Counted from the first letter of the stretch, positions 15,437-24,092 are shown. The stretch: 33,288 nt of DNA from CAZEDU01 sp964511185 (GCA_964511185.1 CAZEDU010000053.1:1-33288); one strand, 5' to 3'. Numbers and translations: made by a program. The notes: generated by a model not told the origin, from the letters alone.

Positions 15437-17131
15437 TCACGGAGCGCCCGGCAATGGCCTATCCCACCTGTGCGCATGAAGTAGCTGCTCCGCCGTGACG
15501 TACCGCGGCGCGATGTCGACGGGCACGGACTGGAGCCTGTCGAGCACCCGCTGAATCTCCGGGCGCAGGACCGCCCGCGAAGCCAAGAGCTTCTGCGCTT
15601 GGGCGTAGTTGCCCGTGGCCTGGAGCGTCATCAGCTCGGCGGTGAGGGAACGGACGGCCGCCTTGGCCTTGTCCAGGTCCACCGAGAATGTGCCATCAGG
15701 TGCGACGCGAAAGCCGCCTGCGTCGAGCAGCCAATTGACTTGCAGCGCGACGCCCTTCCCGTGCGCCTCGTTGAGGCCGAAGCGAATCGACCGGAAGGTG
15801 GAGGCGAGGAAGGTCGTGTACATCGACGGCTCGAGCGCCTTGTCCACCACGCCTTTGTCGATCAGGTGCTGCAGCGCGAACAGACCGGAGATGTCGGCCT
15901 TCGCTTCCTCGATCGCGCTGTAAGTCTCTTTGAGCTCGGCGCGCACGGTGCTCGGCTTGCCGTGGATGGAAATCTCATGAGGCCCCAACCCGTGCATCAG
16001 CTCGTGCATCAAGATGTGCGTGAAGAACGCGTCGAACGACACCTTCTTCTGGTCGGCCGGCGAGAGCGCCACCTTCGCGATCGGCACGAGCACGCGGTTG
16101 AACTTCGCCTCCTGCACGTTCTTGAGCATGGTGCGCTTGGTGCCCATCTGCTTGGCGACCTTCTCGTCGTTGGGCAGATTGAACGCCGCCGTCTGCACGC
16201 CGCGGTTCGCGTCGCCGGACGAGAAGATCGAATTCACCACGCGGATCGGCGCCAGCGCTCCCAGCTTCGAGTTCTTGTACTTCGCGTCGATGGGCAGGTG
16301 GTCCTCGATGCCCTGCAGCTCGGCACCGAACTTGGCGAGCTTCTGCGTCTCCGCGTCGTCGCGCACGGTGATGAACGCCTGGAACGCCGCCTTGAAGTTG
16401 AACCAGTCGTCTTCGTAGACCTCGTAAGGCCCGATGGTCGGCTCGATGGACGAGTCGAGCTTCATCCACGCCACGTCGCTCGCGTAGTAGTCGTTCGACA
16501 GGAACGCCTGCGCGCGCTGCTCGAGGAAGGTCTTGAGCGTCGGCTGCTCGGTCAGCGCCGCGGCCTCGCGCAAGAGCTGGGCGGAGTACTGAAGCTCGGC
16601 CTGGTACTCCAGGCTGTAGGGCACGGCGGTGAGCTTTCCGTCGGCGCCGCGGCGAATGGTGGTGAAGAAGCCGCTCGCCTTCTTCCGCTCCGCGTCGGAG
16701 AGCGACTGGAGCCACGCCTCGACGTCCGCCTTCTTGGCGTCGGCGGGGTAGAAGCCGGCGCCGTCGGGCTTGGCGGGCACGCCGGGGATGAACGGCTTGT
16801 CGTGGTCCAGGCGATCCCACGGCCCCTTGTGCAGCAGGAAGGACGACAGCCGCACGCGGCCGAGCGGCGAGGTGTCCTCGAGCAGCTTGAAGAGCAGCGC
16901 CTCGTTCCCCGGCCACACCTGCCTCAGGTAGAGCCCGTCCATCACCCGCGCCGCCTCGATGAGCTTGCTCAAGGTGGCCCGCTCGCTCGGCGGCAGGCGC
17001 GAGACGTCCGCCTTCAGCTCGACCGGCGCGAGCCGCGCGTTCTTTTGCATGAGCGCGCGCACGTCGGGGGACGGGGTGGGGGCAACAGGCGCCGCGGCCA
17101 ACGCCAGAAAGAGAACGGGAGCGAAGTGCAT
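15437..17131 (-). CDS. Exported M49-like zinc metallopeptidase
   Basis: A 564-aa protein from ATG 17131; an upstream GTG/ATG at 17179 would bury the signal peptide. MHFAPVLFLALAAAPVAP is a signal peptide. The zinc site is HELMHGLGPHE (about residue 377) followed ~35 residues later by EEAKADISGL. This resembles the HE..HG.GPH plus EEAKAD pattern I associate with bacterial and plant relatives of dipeptidyl peptidase III (family M49). Classical DPP III has a one-residue-longer HEXXGH, so the exact substrate and mode (dipeptidyl release or another reaction) are uncertain. Length and the N-terminal helical half fit this family. The gene is likely monocistronic or weakly linked to the downstream FHA-GGDEF gene. 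It is divergent from the exonuclease gene with 62 bp between starts. Confidence 0.82.
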   Translation of the reverse strand: MHFAPVLFLALAAAPVAPTPSPDVRALMQKNARLAPVELKADVSRLPPSERATLSKLIEAARVMDGLYLRQVWPGNEALLFKLLEDTSPLGRVRLSSFLLHKGPWDRLDHDKPFIPGVPAKPDGAGFYPADAKKADVEAWLQSLSDAERKKASGFFTTIRRGADGKLTAVPYSLEYQAELQYSAQLLREAAALTEQPTLKTFLEQRAQAFLSNDYYASDVAWMKLDSSIEPTIGPYEVYEDDWFNFKAAFQAFITVRDDAETQKLAKFGAELQGIEDHLPIDAKYKNSKLGALAPIRVVNSIFSSGDANRGVQTAAFNLPNDEKVAKQMGTKRTMLKNVQEAKFNRVLVPIAKVALSPADQKKVSFDAFFTHILMHELMHGLGPHEISIHGKPSTVRAELKETYSAIEEAKADISGLFALQHLIDKGVVDKALEPSMYTTFLASTFRSIRFGLNEAHGKGVALQVNWLLDAGGFRVAPDGTFSVDLDKAKAAVRSLTAELMTLQATGNYAQAQKLLASRAVLRPEIQRVLDRLQSVPVDIAPRYVTAEQLLHAHRWDRPLPGAP

Positions 17132-17193
17132 AGGCTGTGCGTCATAGCGCAACCCGGTGCGCGCGGCGTTAAAAGCCAAGAGGCCTCCAGCCC

Positions 17194-18189
17194 ATGCCGG
17201 AACTGATCTCCGTACGTCCCGAAGGGCTCTACTGCGAGCCCGGCGGCTTCTTCATCGACCCGTGGCAGCCGGTCGAGCGCGCGGTGCTCACGCACGCCCA
17301 CGGCGACCACGCGTGGCCCGGCTCGCCCCGCTACCTCTGCGCGGCGCCGGGGCTGGGGGTGACGCGGCGGCGGCTGCCGGACGCGGTGGTCGAAGGGCTG
17401 GCGTATGGCGAGCCGCAGCGCATCGGCGACGTCACCTTGTCCTTCCACCCGGCCGGGCACGTGCTCGGCTCGGCGCAGGTTCGCCTCGAGCACCGCGGCG
17501 AGGTCTGGGTGGTCTCCGGCGACTACAAGCGCGCGAGCGATCCGACCTGCGCGCCGTTCGAGCCGCAGCGCTGCGACGTCTTCATCACCGAGGCGACGTT
17601 CGGGTCGCCGCTCTTCCGGTGGGACGCGCCGGGCGACATCGCGCGCGACATCCTCGCGTGGTGGCAAAAAAACCGCGCCGACGGCCGCGCCTCGGTGCTC
17701 TTCTGCTACGTGCTCGGCAAGGCGCAGCGCGTTCTCGCCGAGCTCGGCGCGCTCACCGACGACACCGTGTACCTGCACGGGATGATGGCCGCGCCCACCG
17801 CGCTCTACCGCGAGGCCGGCGTCCGCTTGGCGCCGACCGCGCTGGTGTCGCAGGCCGAAGAGGGCCGCTCGTTCGCGGGCGAGCTGATCCTCGCGCCGCC
17901 CAGCGCCCGCGGCACGCCGTGGGCCAAGCGCTTCGGCGACTACTCCCCCGCGCTCGCCTCGGGGGCGATGCGGCTGCGCGGCACGCGGCGGCGGCAGGGC
18001 TACGAGCGCGGGTTCGCGCTGTCGGACCACGCCGACTGGCCGGCTTTGCTCTCAACCGTTCGCGAGACGCAGGCCCCGCGCGTGCTCGTGACGCACGGCT
18101 ACGCGGATCAGCTCGCGCGCTACCTTCGCGGGCTCGGGCTCGACGCGCAGCCGCTCTCCACGCGCTACGAAGGCGAGGTCGACGAATGA
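17194..18189 (+). CDS. Ligase-associated DNA exonuclease (metallo-beta-lactamase fold)
   Basis: A 331-aa MBL/beta-CASP-like protein. The metal motif HAHGDH is at residues 34-39. FHPAGHVLGSAQV, VSGDYKR, ITEATFGSP and a late FALSDHADW followed by VLVTHGYAD give the remaining ligands. This sequence set is the family named ligase-associated DNA exonuclease, related to SNM1/CPSF nucleases, which processes DNA ends in a repair module with an ATP-dependent ligase. Its stop overlaps the ligase start by ATGA, so the two are translationally coupled. The helicase and phosphoesterase genes often found in such clusters are not adjacent here. Confidence 0.93.
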   Translation: MPELISVRPEGLYCEPGGFFIDPWQPVERAVLTHAHGDHAWPGSPRYLCAAPGLGVTRRRLPDAVVEGLAYGEPQRIGDVTLSFHPAGHVLGSAQVRLEHRGEVWVVSGDYKRASDPTCAPFEPQRCDVFITEATFGSPLFRWDAPGDIARDILAWWQKNRADGRASVLFCYVLGKAQRVLAELGALTDDTVYLHGMMAAPTALYREAGVRLAPTALVSQAEEGRSFAGELILAPPSARGTPWAKRFGDYSPALASGAMRLRGTRRRQGYERGFALSDHADWPALLSTVRETQAPRVLVTHGYADQLARYLRGLGLDAQPLSTRYEGEVDE

Positions 18190-19787
18190 AGCGCTTCGCC
18201 GATCTCTATGACGCGCTCGACGGCACGACCTCCACGCTCGCCAAGGTCGCGGCGATGATCTCGTACTTCCAAGACACGCCGCCGGCGGACGCGGCGTGGG
18301 GGCTGTTCTTCCTGACCGGGCGCAGGCTCAAGCGGCTCATCGCGCCGAGCCGCCTGGCCGAGTGGACGTACCAACTGACCGGGCTCCCCGGCTGGCTGGT
18401 CGAAGAGAGCTACGCCGTCGCGGGCGACCTCGCCGAGACGACCGCGCTCTTGCTCGACTCCGGCGTGCGGGTGGACGACGCGCCGAGCGTGCCGTTGAGC
18501 GAGTGGATTGAGCGCCGCCTGCTGCCGCTCAAGCCGCTCGCGCTCGAGGCGCAGCAGGCGATCGTCGAAGGCTGGTGGTCGTCCTTGCCGCGGCGCGAGC
18601 TCTACCTGCTCAACAAGCTGCTCACCGGCGAGCTGCGGGTCGGCGTGTCCAGCACGCTCGTCGTCCGCGCGCTGTCGGAGCTGTCGAACGTCCCCGCCCC
18701 CACGCTCTCGCATCGGCTGATGGGCGCGTGGGAGCCCACGGCCGAGTGGATGCGACGGCTGCTCGTGCCCGACGTGGTCGATGACGACTTGTCGCGGCCT
18801 TACCCGTTCTACCTGGCGTCACCGCTCGAGGCGCAGCCCGAGTCGCTCGGCCCGCGCGAGGCGTGGCTCACCGAGTGGAAGTGGGACGGCATTCGGGCGC
18901 AGCTGATCCGCCGGGCGGATCAGACTTTCCTCTGGTCGCGCGGCGAGGAGCTGATCACCGAGCGCTTCCCCGAGCTCGTCGAAGCCGCCGGCTCATTGAG
19001 CGGGGGCACCGTGCTCGACGGAGAGGTGCTCGCCTGGCGCGACGGCAAACCGCTCCCGTTCTCGGTCTTGCAGCGGCGCATCGGGCGGAAGGTGCTCGGG
19101 CCGAAGGTCCTGCGAGACGCACCGGTGGTGTTCATGGCCTTCGACCTGCTCGAGCGAGAGGGGGTCGACGTGCGCACCGAGCCGCTCTCGCAGCGGCGCG
19201 CCTGGCTCGCGTCGATGCTCTCCGGCGCGCCGGGCGTGTTCCTGGTCTCGCCCGAGGTCGAGGCGCCGACGTGGGAGACGCTCGGCGCGCTTCGGCTCGA
19301 CTCCCGCGCGCGCGAGGTGGAAGGGCTGATGTTCAAGCGGCTCGACTCGCCGTATCGGACGGGGCGCAAGCGCGGGGACTGGTGGAAGTGGAAGGTGCAG
19401 CCGTACTCGATGGACGCGGTGCTGATCTACGCGCACCCCGGCCACGGCCGCCGCGCCAACCTGTTCACCGACTTCACCTTCGCGGTGTGGAGCGACGGCG
19501 AGCTGGTGCCGGTCGCCAAGGCGTACTCGGGCCTCACCGACGCCGAGCTGGTCGAGCTGGACCGCTGGGTGAGAAGCCACACGCGCGAGCGCTTCGGCCC
19601 GGTGCGCGCGGTGGAGCCCAGCCGCGTCTACGAGCTTCACTTCGAGGCGATCGCGCCGTCGTCCCGCCACAGGTCGGGGATCGCGGTGCGATTTCCCCGC
19701 ATCGCGCGCGAGCGGGTGGACAAGAAGCCAGAGGATGCGGACACCGTGGAGCGCCTGCGCGCGCTGGTCGTGCATCCTGGGACGTGA
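18186..19787 (+). CDS. ATP-dependent DNA ligase (exonuclease-linked, LigB/LigC-like bacterial family)
   Basis: A 533-aa ligase. The N-terminal helical DNA-binding domain (1-200) contains LFFLTGRRLKRLI and LLNKLLTGELRVGVS, typical of the PP_1105-type family. The adenylation domain follows with nucleotide motif I EWKWDGIRAQ (Lys232 forms the AMP adduct), FLWSRGEELI, LDGEVLAW, VFMAFDLLE, EGLMFKRLDSPY and WWKWKVQPYSMDAVLI (motif V). An OB-fold is C-terminal (RVYELHFEAIAPSSRHRSGIAVRFPRIAR). All ligase motifs are intact. It joins nicks in repair, acting with the exonuclease encoded just upstream. A hexanucleotide-repeat palindrome starts 27 bp after its stop. Confidence 0.95.
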   Translation: MKRFADLYDALDGTTSTLAKVAAMISYFQDTPPADAAWGLFFLTGRRLKRLIAPSRLAEWTYQLTGLPGWLVEESYAVAGDLAETTALLLDSGVRVDDAPSVPLSEWIERRLLPLKPLALEAQQAIVEGWWSSLPRRELYLLNKLLTGELRVGVSSTLVVRALSELSNVPAPTLSHRLMGAWEPTAEWMRRLLVPDVVDDDLSRPYPFYLASPLEAQPESLGPREAWLTEWKWDGIRAQLIRRADQTFLWSRGEELITERFPELVEAAGSLSGGTVLDGEVLAWRDGKPLPFSVLQRRIGRKVLGPKVLRDAPVVFMAFDLLEREGVDVRTEPLSQRRAWLASMLSGAPGVFLVSPEVEAPTWETLGALRLDSRAREVEGLMFKRLDSPYRTGRKRGDWWKWKVQPYSMDAVLIYAHPGHGRRANLFTDFTFAVWSDGELVPVAKAYSGLTDAELVELDRWVRSHTRERFGPVRAVEPSRVYELHFEAIAPSSRHRSGIAVRFPRIARERVDKKPEDADTVERLRALVVHPGT

Positions 19788-19813
19788 AGCCAACTTTTCA
19801 GGCCGTCGCCGTC

Positions 19814-19930
19814 GCCGTTCACGTCTACGTCTAAAACGTCAACGTCTACGTCTACGTCTACGTCTACGTGGACGTGGACGTGGACGTGGACGTGGACGTC
19901 GTCGTTGACGGCGTCGGCGACGTGAACGGC
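19814..19930. repeat. Hexanucleotide tandem repeats arranged as a long imperfect palindrome
   Basis: Six ACGTCT units (19821-19832 and 19842-19865) are followed directly by five ACGTGG units (19866-19895). Outer arms GCCGTTCACGTC (19814-19825) and GACGTGAACGGC (19919-19930) are perfect complements, and CGTCAACG (19837-19844) pairs with CGTTGACG (19903-19910). In plus-strand RNA, ACGUCU can pair with GGACGU throughout using one U-G wobble per unit, giving a long hairpin. On the minus strand the same positions would be A-C mismatches. It lies in the gap between the ligase stop and the next gene. It may be a plus-strand terminator or processed RNA element, or a repeat that expands by slippage. 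Confidence 0.85.
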
Positions 19931-19982
19931 CTTGATGCCCTAGAGGAGCAACACCGCCCAGGCAAGCCTCGATAATCCCGGC

Positions 19983-21020
19983 ATGTCTTCCGTGAAATTT
20001 CCGCCCTTTGGCCAACACCCCGCCGCCCGCCTCTCGACGCCGCAGCCCGGCCTGCCCTCCGAATCCGTCGCGATGGCCGAGGCGGTTCGCGCCCAAAAGA
20101 GCAAGCCCGCCCGCCTTCGCATGCTCCAGGAGCTGTCACAGCCCGGCGGCCTGATCCCCAAGCTCGCCGCCCAGGTGTCGAAGCGAAAGAAGGACGACCA
20201 CTTCGCCGAGGGCACGCAGAACCCCCTCCTCCTGCACTCGCTCGCGGTGGTGGCCGATGCGGGCGGCGTCGAGGGCGCGACGCTCATCGCGGATCAGCTC
20301 GCCGCGGTGATGGAAGACAAAGGCACCGGCATTCACGACCCTCACCTGCTCACGTTCCGGAACGGCCCGGACAAGCTCTACAGCGCGGTCTCGCTCGGCT
20401 CCGCCCTGCGCGACATCATTGAAACCGGCCACGGCGCGCGGCTGGTGCTCGAGCTGGGCAAGGCGCTCGAGCGGCAAGGAAAGAACTACGCCTCGCGCGA
20501 GATGTTCAAGCTGAGCAAGCTCGCCATCGAGCGGCTCGCCGACGAGGCGAAGAAGGAGAAGACCCCCGGCCGCGCCACCGAGGCGCTCGCCAACCTGTTG
20601 CCGACGTTCGGCAGCATCCTGCGCGACGCGTACGCGCCCACCGAGCGCGCCGCCTCCGACTTCGCCGGCCTGCAGCGCGCGGCCATCCGGGGGCTCACGC
20701 TCCTGCCGCAGATCGCCAGCACCGAGAAGGGTCGAGCGAAGGTTCGCGAGGCGATGCACGCGCAGCTGCAGGGCAAGCTGACCTTCCTCGACGCGGTCGG
20801 CCAGGCGGTGATCAGCATCGGCGACGAGCGCGAGCGAAGCGCCTTCTCCACCCGCGTCAGCCAGCTCTTGCAGGACAACCTCGCCGAGCGCGTGGCGCAG
20901 CTCGAGCAAGGCGCGAAGGCGAATCAAAAGAAGAAGGCGCGCGCGAAGGAGCTCAACACCCTCGCCAAGGCGCTCGCCGCGCAGGTGCCGCAGCTCAACG
21001 CCGACTTCTTCCAGCCCTAA
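19983..21020 (+). CDS. Hypothetical alpha-helical protein
   Basis: A 345-aa protein I do not recognise. It has no signal peptide or membrane helix. The first 30 residues are Pro/Ser-rich. From residue ~33 it is predominantly helical with Ala/Leu/Lys-rich amphipathic stretches (LVLELGKALERQGKNYASREMFKLSKLAIERLADEAKKEK, with gaps of Pro/Gly). This suggests a helical-repeat or bundle scaffold; the C-terminus (residues 300-330) is a charged coiled-coil-like helix. No catalytic motif is seen. It is probably transcribed alone: the repeat palindrome lies upstream and a convergent lipoprotein gene starts 7 bp after its stop. A GATAAT lies 7 nt before the ATG, but no -35 or SD is convincing. Confidence 0.75.
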   Translation: MSSVKFPPFGQHPAARLSTPQPGLPSESVAMAEAVRAQKSKPARLRMLQELSQPGGLIPKLAAQVSKRKKDDHFAEGTQNPLLLHSLAVVADAGGVEGATLIADQLAAVMEDKGTGIHDPHLLTFRNGPDKLYSAVSLGSALRDIIETGHGARLVLELGKALERQGKNYASREMFKLSKLAIERLADEAKKEKTPGRATEALANLLPTFGSILRDAYAPTERAASDFAGLQRAAIRGLTLLPQIASTEKGRAKVREAMHAQLQGKLTFLDAVGQAVISIGDERERSAFSTRVSQLLQDNLAERVAQLEQGAKANQKKKARAKELNTLAKALAAQVPQLNADFFQP

Positions 21021-21027
21021 AGCGCGC

Positions 21028-21441
21028 TCACAGTGGGGGCGCTTGCTCCCCGACGCCGACGCACGCGATCGGCAAGCAGCCTTTCTGCGCCTTCGGGTCG
21101 TTCGGGTCTTCGGTGCAGACCGCCCCTTCGCCGCAGTGCTTGTCCTCGCGGCAAGGTTTGGTGCAGTACGCGAGCGGCGTGCTCCGGTGATCCACGGTGC
21201 AGAAGAACGCGTGCTCGAAGTCGATGGCCAGGCCGCACTCACCGCCGCCCTTGCTGCACAGCTTGCCGACGTTGAGGCTGTTCCCGCAGGCCAGCTCCGC
21301 CAGGCACGGATCGCTGGGCGAAAGCTTCGAGGTGCACGACGCACCGGTCACGTTCCCGTCGCCCTTGCCCTTGGCGGTCGACCAGTCGCCGCAGGCCACC
21401 AACACCGTCACAGAAAGCGCCAGCCACCCAGAACGACTCAT
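21028..21441 (-). CDS. Small Cys-rich lipoprotein
   Basis: A 137-aa protein from ATG 21441. MSRSGWLALSVTVLVAC is a lipoprotein signal with lipobox LVAC (Cys17). The mature part contains about a dozen further cysteines (ASC, DPC, LAC, KLC, GEC, FFC, YCTKPC, HCGEGAVC, GC, AC). These presumably form disulfides in the periplasm or on the surface. The spacing around CTKPCREDKHCGEGAVC resembles the Cys-rich domains common in myxobacterial surface lipoproteins, such as DUF4215/stigma-type repeats, but I cannot assign a family. It converges on the preceding helical-protein gene, leaving 7 bp, and lies 41 bp downstream of the sensor-kinase stop on the same strand. Confidence 0.75.
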   Translation of the reverse strand: MSRSGWLALSVTVLVACGDWSTAKGKGDGNVTGASCTSKLSPSDPCLAELACGNSLNVGKLCSKGGGECGLAIDFEHAFFCTVDHRSTPLAYCTKPCREDKHCGEGAVCTEDPNDPKAQKGCLPIACVGVGEQAPPL

Positions 21442-21482
21442 CACGACGAACCTGACCTTCCAAGGAGAAGTGGGCCGGTGCT

Positions 21483-22784
21483 TTAACCACTCGGTGGCAT
21501 GCGCGGCAACCGAAGTCCCACCGCGCCTCCCCCGCCCGTTCGATTTTCCGCGAACACCGAGCCGCCGTGCGCGAGCGCAATGCGTTGCACCAGCGCGAGC
21601 CCCATGCCCAAAGAGCCCTCCGGAAGCGGCCCTTCGCGCCGGTGGCGGAACGCCTCGAACACCCGCTCCAGCTCACCGGGAGCGAACCCTTTACCGCGGT
21701 CGAGCGCCTCGAAGACGACGAACTCCCCCTCTTCGCGCACGTTGAGCCGCTCGAGCCCGCCGCCGTGCTTGCGCGCGTTGTCGATGAGGTTCGCCAGCGC
21801 CCGCGCCAAGAGCGTCGCGTCCGCGCTCACCCACGCCGCGGTGTCGACCGTGAGCAGCTCCTTCGACAGCCCAGCCCGCTCCAGGGCGCGCGCGGCGACG
21901 TCGGCCACGTCGAGCAGGCGCGAGGCGAGCGCGCCGAAGTCGATGCGCGAATTGGCGAGCAGCTGCCCCACCAGCCCATCCACCTCCTCCACCTCGCGGT
22001 CCAAGTCGTCGAAGGCGCTCGCTTCGCCGTACTTCTGCCGCGCCATCTCGGTGAGCAGGCGGATGCGCGACAGCGGCGTGCGCAGCTCGTGCGAGACGGC
22101 GGCGAGCAGCTCGCGCTGATCCGCCATCTGCTTCTCGATGCGCGAGGCCATCTCGTTCACCGCGGAAGCCACCACGCCGATTTCATCGCGCCTCCCGGCG
22201 GCCGCCGCCCGCGTCGACAGCTTGCCGCGCCCGAGCCGCTCGGCGACGTCGGCCAGCTCGGACAAAGGCCGCGCCAGCCGCCGCGCCACCGCGCCCGAGG
22301 CGGCCCACAGCACCACCAGGGCGATGGCGAGCGGAATCAAGAATTGGCCGCGCCGGCTCGGCCGGCGGTCCAGGCACACCGTCACCCGGCCCAACAGCGC
22401 GCCGCCCCGCCAGATGGGCGCCTTGAGCCCGCCGCGGCACGGCCTGCCGTGTCGAGCCACCAGCGCCCCGCGCGCGTCGTGCACGATGACGCCGGCGCTC
22501 AAGTCCTCCGACAGCCCGCGGGCGAGCGACTCGAGCGCGGCCGGGTCGTCCCACGCGCGCGCGAACTGGTGGCCCACCCAGCGCTCCACCCGCCCCACCT
22601 CCTGCCGCCAACCGGTCTCGGTGGCGCGGTTGAGCAGCGCGAACGCGCCGGTGACGACCAGCGTGGTGACGACGATGGAGAGCGCGAACCACAGGAAGAG
22701 GCGCCGCTGCAGCTTGGCGCGAATCCAGTGGCGCAGCGGCCAGCGCCAGCGACGACCGTGCGCGTGCCAGGGCGGAGGAGGCAT
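21483..22784 (-). CDS. Sensor histidine kinase of a Cpx-like two-component system
   Basis: A 433-aa membrane kinase. The basic N-terminus is followed by TM1 (about 29-50), a short periplasmic sensor domain containing two Cys (RPCRGG, VTVCLD), TM2 (about 147-168), and a HAMP domain (ARRLARPLSELADVAERLGRGKL). The HisKA domain has the H-box AVSHELRTPLSR (phospho-His about residue 231). The HATPase domain has the N-box ALANLIDNARKHGGG, G1 DRGKGF and G2 GSLGMGLALV. All catalytic boxes are intact. It phosphorylates the regulator encoded 3 bp upstream. The order CpxP-like, regulator, kinase suggests an envelope-stress sensor, by analogy with cpxP-cpxR-cpxA. Confidence 0.94.
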   Translation of the reverse strand: MPPPPWHAHGRRWRWPLRHWIRAKLQRRLFLWFALSIVVTTLVVTGAFALLNRATETGWRQEVGRVERWVGHQFARAWDDPAALESLARGLSEDLSAGVIVHDARGALVARHGRPCRGGLKAPIWRGGALLGRVTVCLDRRPSRRGQFLIPLAIALVVLWAASGAVARRLARPLSELADVAERLGRGKLSTRAAAAGRRDEIGVVASAVNEMASRIEKQMADQRELLAAVSHELRTPLSRIRLLTEMARQKYGEASAFDDLDREVEEVDGLVGQLLANSRIDFGALASRLLDVADVAARALERAGLSKELLTVDTAAWVSADATLLARALANLIDNARKHGGGLERLNVREEGEFVVFEALDRGKGFAPGELERVFEAFRHRREGPLPEGSLGMGLALVQRIALAHGGSVFAENRTGGGGAVGLRLPRMPPSG

Positions 22785-22787
22785 CGG

Positions 22788-23468
22788 CTAGTCCTTCGCG
22801 AGCACGTAGCCCACGCCTCGCACCGTCTTGATCAGCCGGGGCGTCTTCGGGTCGTCCCCCAGCTTCTGCCGCAAGTGCGAGATGTGCACGTCGACCGTGC
22901 GCTCGCCGACCACCACGTCGCCGCGCCCCGCCTCCGACAAGAGCGCGTCCCGCGGCACCACGCGCCCCGCCCGCCGCGCGAGGGCGACCAGGATGTCGAA
23001 CTCGATGCCGGTGAGCTCGACGGCGCCGCCTTGGACCTTCACCGCCCGCGCCGGCACGTCGATGGCGATGCCGGCCACCGACAGCTGCTCGGCCACCACG
23101 TCGGGGCTCGCGCGCCGCAGCACCGCCTTGAGCCGCGCCAGCAGCTCACGCGGGCTGAAGGGCTTGGCCACATAGTCGTCGGCCCCCAGCTCGAGCCCCA
23201 CCACCCGGTCGGTCTCATCGCCCTTGGCGGTGAGCATGATGACCGGCACGTTGCTCTTCGCGCGAATGCGCCGGCAGACCTCGAGCCCGTCCATCCCGGG
23301 CATCATCACGTCGAGCAGCACCGCGTCGAACGCGCCGCCCTCCAGCGCGGCCAGCCCCTTGGGTCCCGACTCGGCGTAGGTGACGGTGACGCCGTTCTGC
23401 GCCATGTAGCTTCGGAGCAGCTCCGACAGCCGGGCGTCGTCATCGATGAGCAGCACGCGGGAGGCCAT
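22788..23468 (-). CDS. OmpR/CpxR-type response regulator
   Basis: A 226-aa regulator. The receiver domain (1-120) has the acidic pocket LIDDD, phospho-acceptor Asp53 in AVLLDVMMPGMDG, MLTAKGDETD, and GADDYVAKPFSPRELLAR with the conserved Lys. The C-terminal winged helix (about 128-226) has the OmpR pattern (GGAVELTGIEFDILVALARRAGRVVPRDALL; RTVDVHISHLRQKLGDDPKTPRLIKTVRGVGYVLA). It should bind direct-repeat or palindromic promoter sites as a dimer. It is in an operon with the CpxP-like gene (12 bp upstream) and the kinase (3 bp downstream). Confidence 0.96.
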   Translation of the reverse strand: MASRVLLIDDDARLSELLRSYMAQNGVTVTYAESGPKGLAALEGGAFDAVLLDVMMPGMDGLEVCRRIRAKSNVPVIMLTAKGDETDRVVGLELGADDYVAKPFSPRELLARLKAVLRRASPDVVAEQLSVAGIAIDVPARAVKVQGGAVELTGIEFDILVALARRAGRVVPRDALLSEAGRGDVVVGERTVDVHISHLRQKLGDDPKTPRLIKTVRGVGYVLAKD

Positions 23469-23480
23469 GAGGGCTCGACT

Positions 23481-23903
23481 CTAGCCGCACGACGCGCGGT
23501 GGCCACGCCACTCGACGAGCTCGGCGGCGACGGCGCGCTGCGAAGGCGTGAGCGCCTCGTGCACCTTCTGCATTCCCTCGAGGACCGACTTGCGCATCGC
23601 CTCGAGCAGCGCGTCCTGCCGCGCGTACATCGCGCGCACCGACGCGGTGTCGAAGCGCTCGCCGCGCATCGCCCGCCCCAAGTCGACGCGGGCCTCGCGC
23701 GCCTCGTGGCGAAACGCCCAAGCCGCGTGCTCGACCTCCTCGAGCGCCTGCGCGATGACCTTCTCCTGCCCCAGCGTGGTGTCGAGCCGCTCGAAGACCC
23801 GGCGCATCATCCAGCGGCGGCGGCCCCGCCGGTGACGGCGCGCGCGGCGCAGCACGAAGACAATCCCCACCGCGCCCAAGGCCCCGGCCAGAAAACCCAG
23901 CAT
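23481..23903 (-). CDS. Membrane-anchored CpxP/Spy-like periplasmic protein
   Basis: A 140-aa protein. ATG 23903 is chosen because a strong SD (GAGGAGG, 7 nt upstream) precedes it, although the frame stays open to 24020. Residues 2-17 form a hydrophobic helix (LGFLAGALGAVGIVFVL) followed by a very basic segment RRARRHRRGRRR. The rest is a charged helical domain of the CpxP/CnrX kind (LGQEKVIAQALEEVEHAAWAFRHEAREAR...MRKSVLEGMQKVHEALTPSQRAVAAEL), including the LTxxQ motif. Such proteins bind misfolded proteins or metals and inhibit the partner kinase. The basic stretch after the helix could instead place the C-terminal domain in the cytoplasm, so topology is uncertain. It is the first gene of the two-component operon. 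Confidence 0.8.
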   Translation of the reverse strand: MLGFLAGALGAVGIVFVLRRARRHRRGRRRWMMRRVFERLDTTLGQEKVIAQALEEVEHAAWAFRHEAREARVDLGRAMRGERFDTASVRAMYARQDALLEAMRKSVLEGMQKVHEALTPSQRAVAAELVEWRGHRASCG

Positions 23904-24013
23904 GTCTTTGCCTCCTCTTGGTTGGTGACCCGCAAGAGATAAGGCGGAGGTGTGAAGGCCTTGCCGGGCGCGCGGTGAAGAAGCGTGAAGCGCGCGCGGG
24001 CGACGGCCAAAAA

Positions 24014-24027
24014 GTGACATCTGTCAC
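24014..24027. promoter_or_regulatory. 14-bp palindrome, CRP-type core
   Basis: GTGACA-TC-TGTCAC is a perfect palindrome in the 234-bp divergent region between the CpxP-like operon and the cytochrome c gene. It contains the CRP/FNR-family core GTGA-N6-TCAC. It is a likely operator for a CRP-family regulator, or alternatively for the OmpR-type regulator nearby. Confidence 0.5.
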
Positions 24028-24092
24028 AGATACGTTCCACCAAATGAATTCGGGGGGTTGATTCCATGTAGGCAAATGGCGCAACTAGGCGC

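Noticed and set aside
19821..19901. CRISPR array
   Set aside because: The units are only 6 bp and contiguous, with no spacers and no cas genes nearby. It is a microsatellite-like tandem repeat.
19971..19985. GATAAT 7 nt before the ATG at 19983 as a promoter for a leaderless transcript
   Set aside because: No convincing -35 box was found, and a single hexamer match is weak in a window this size.
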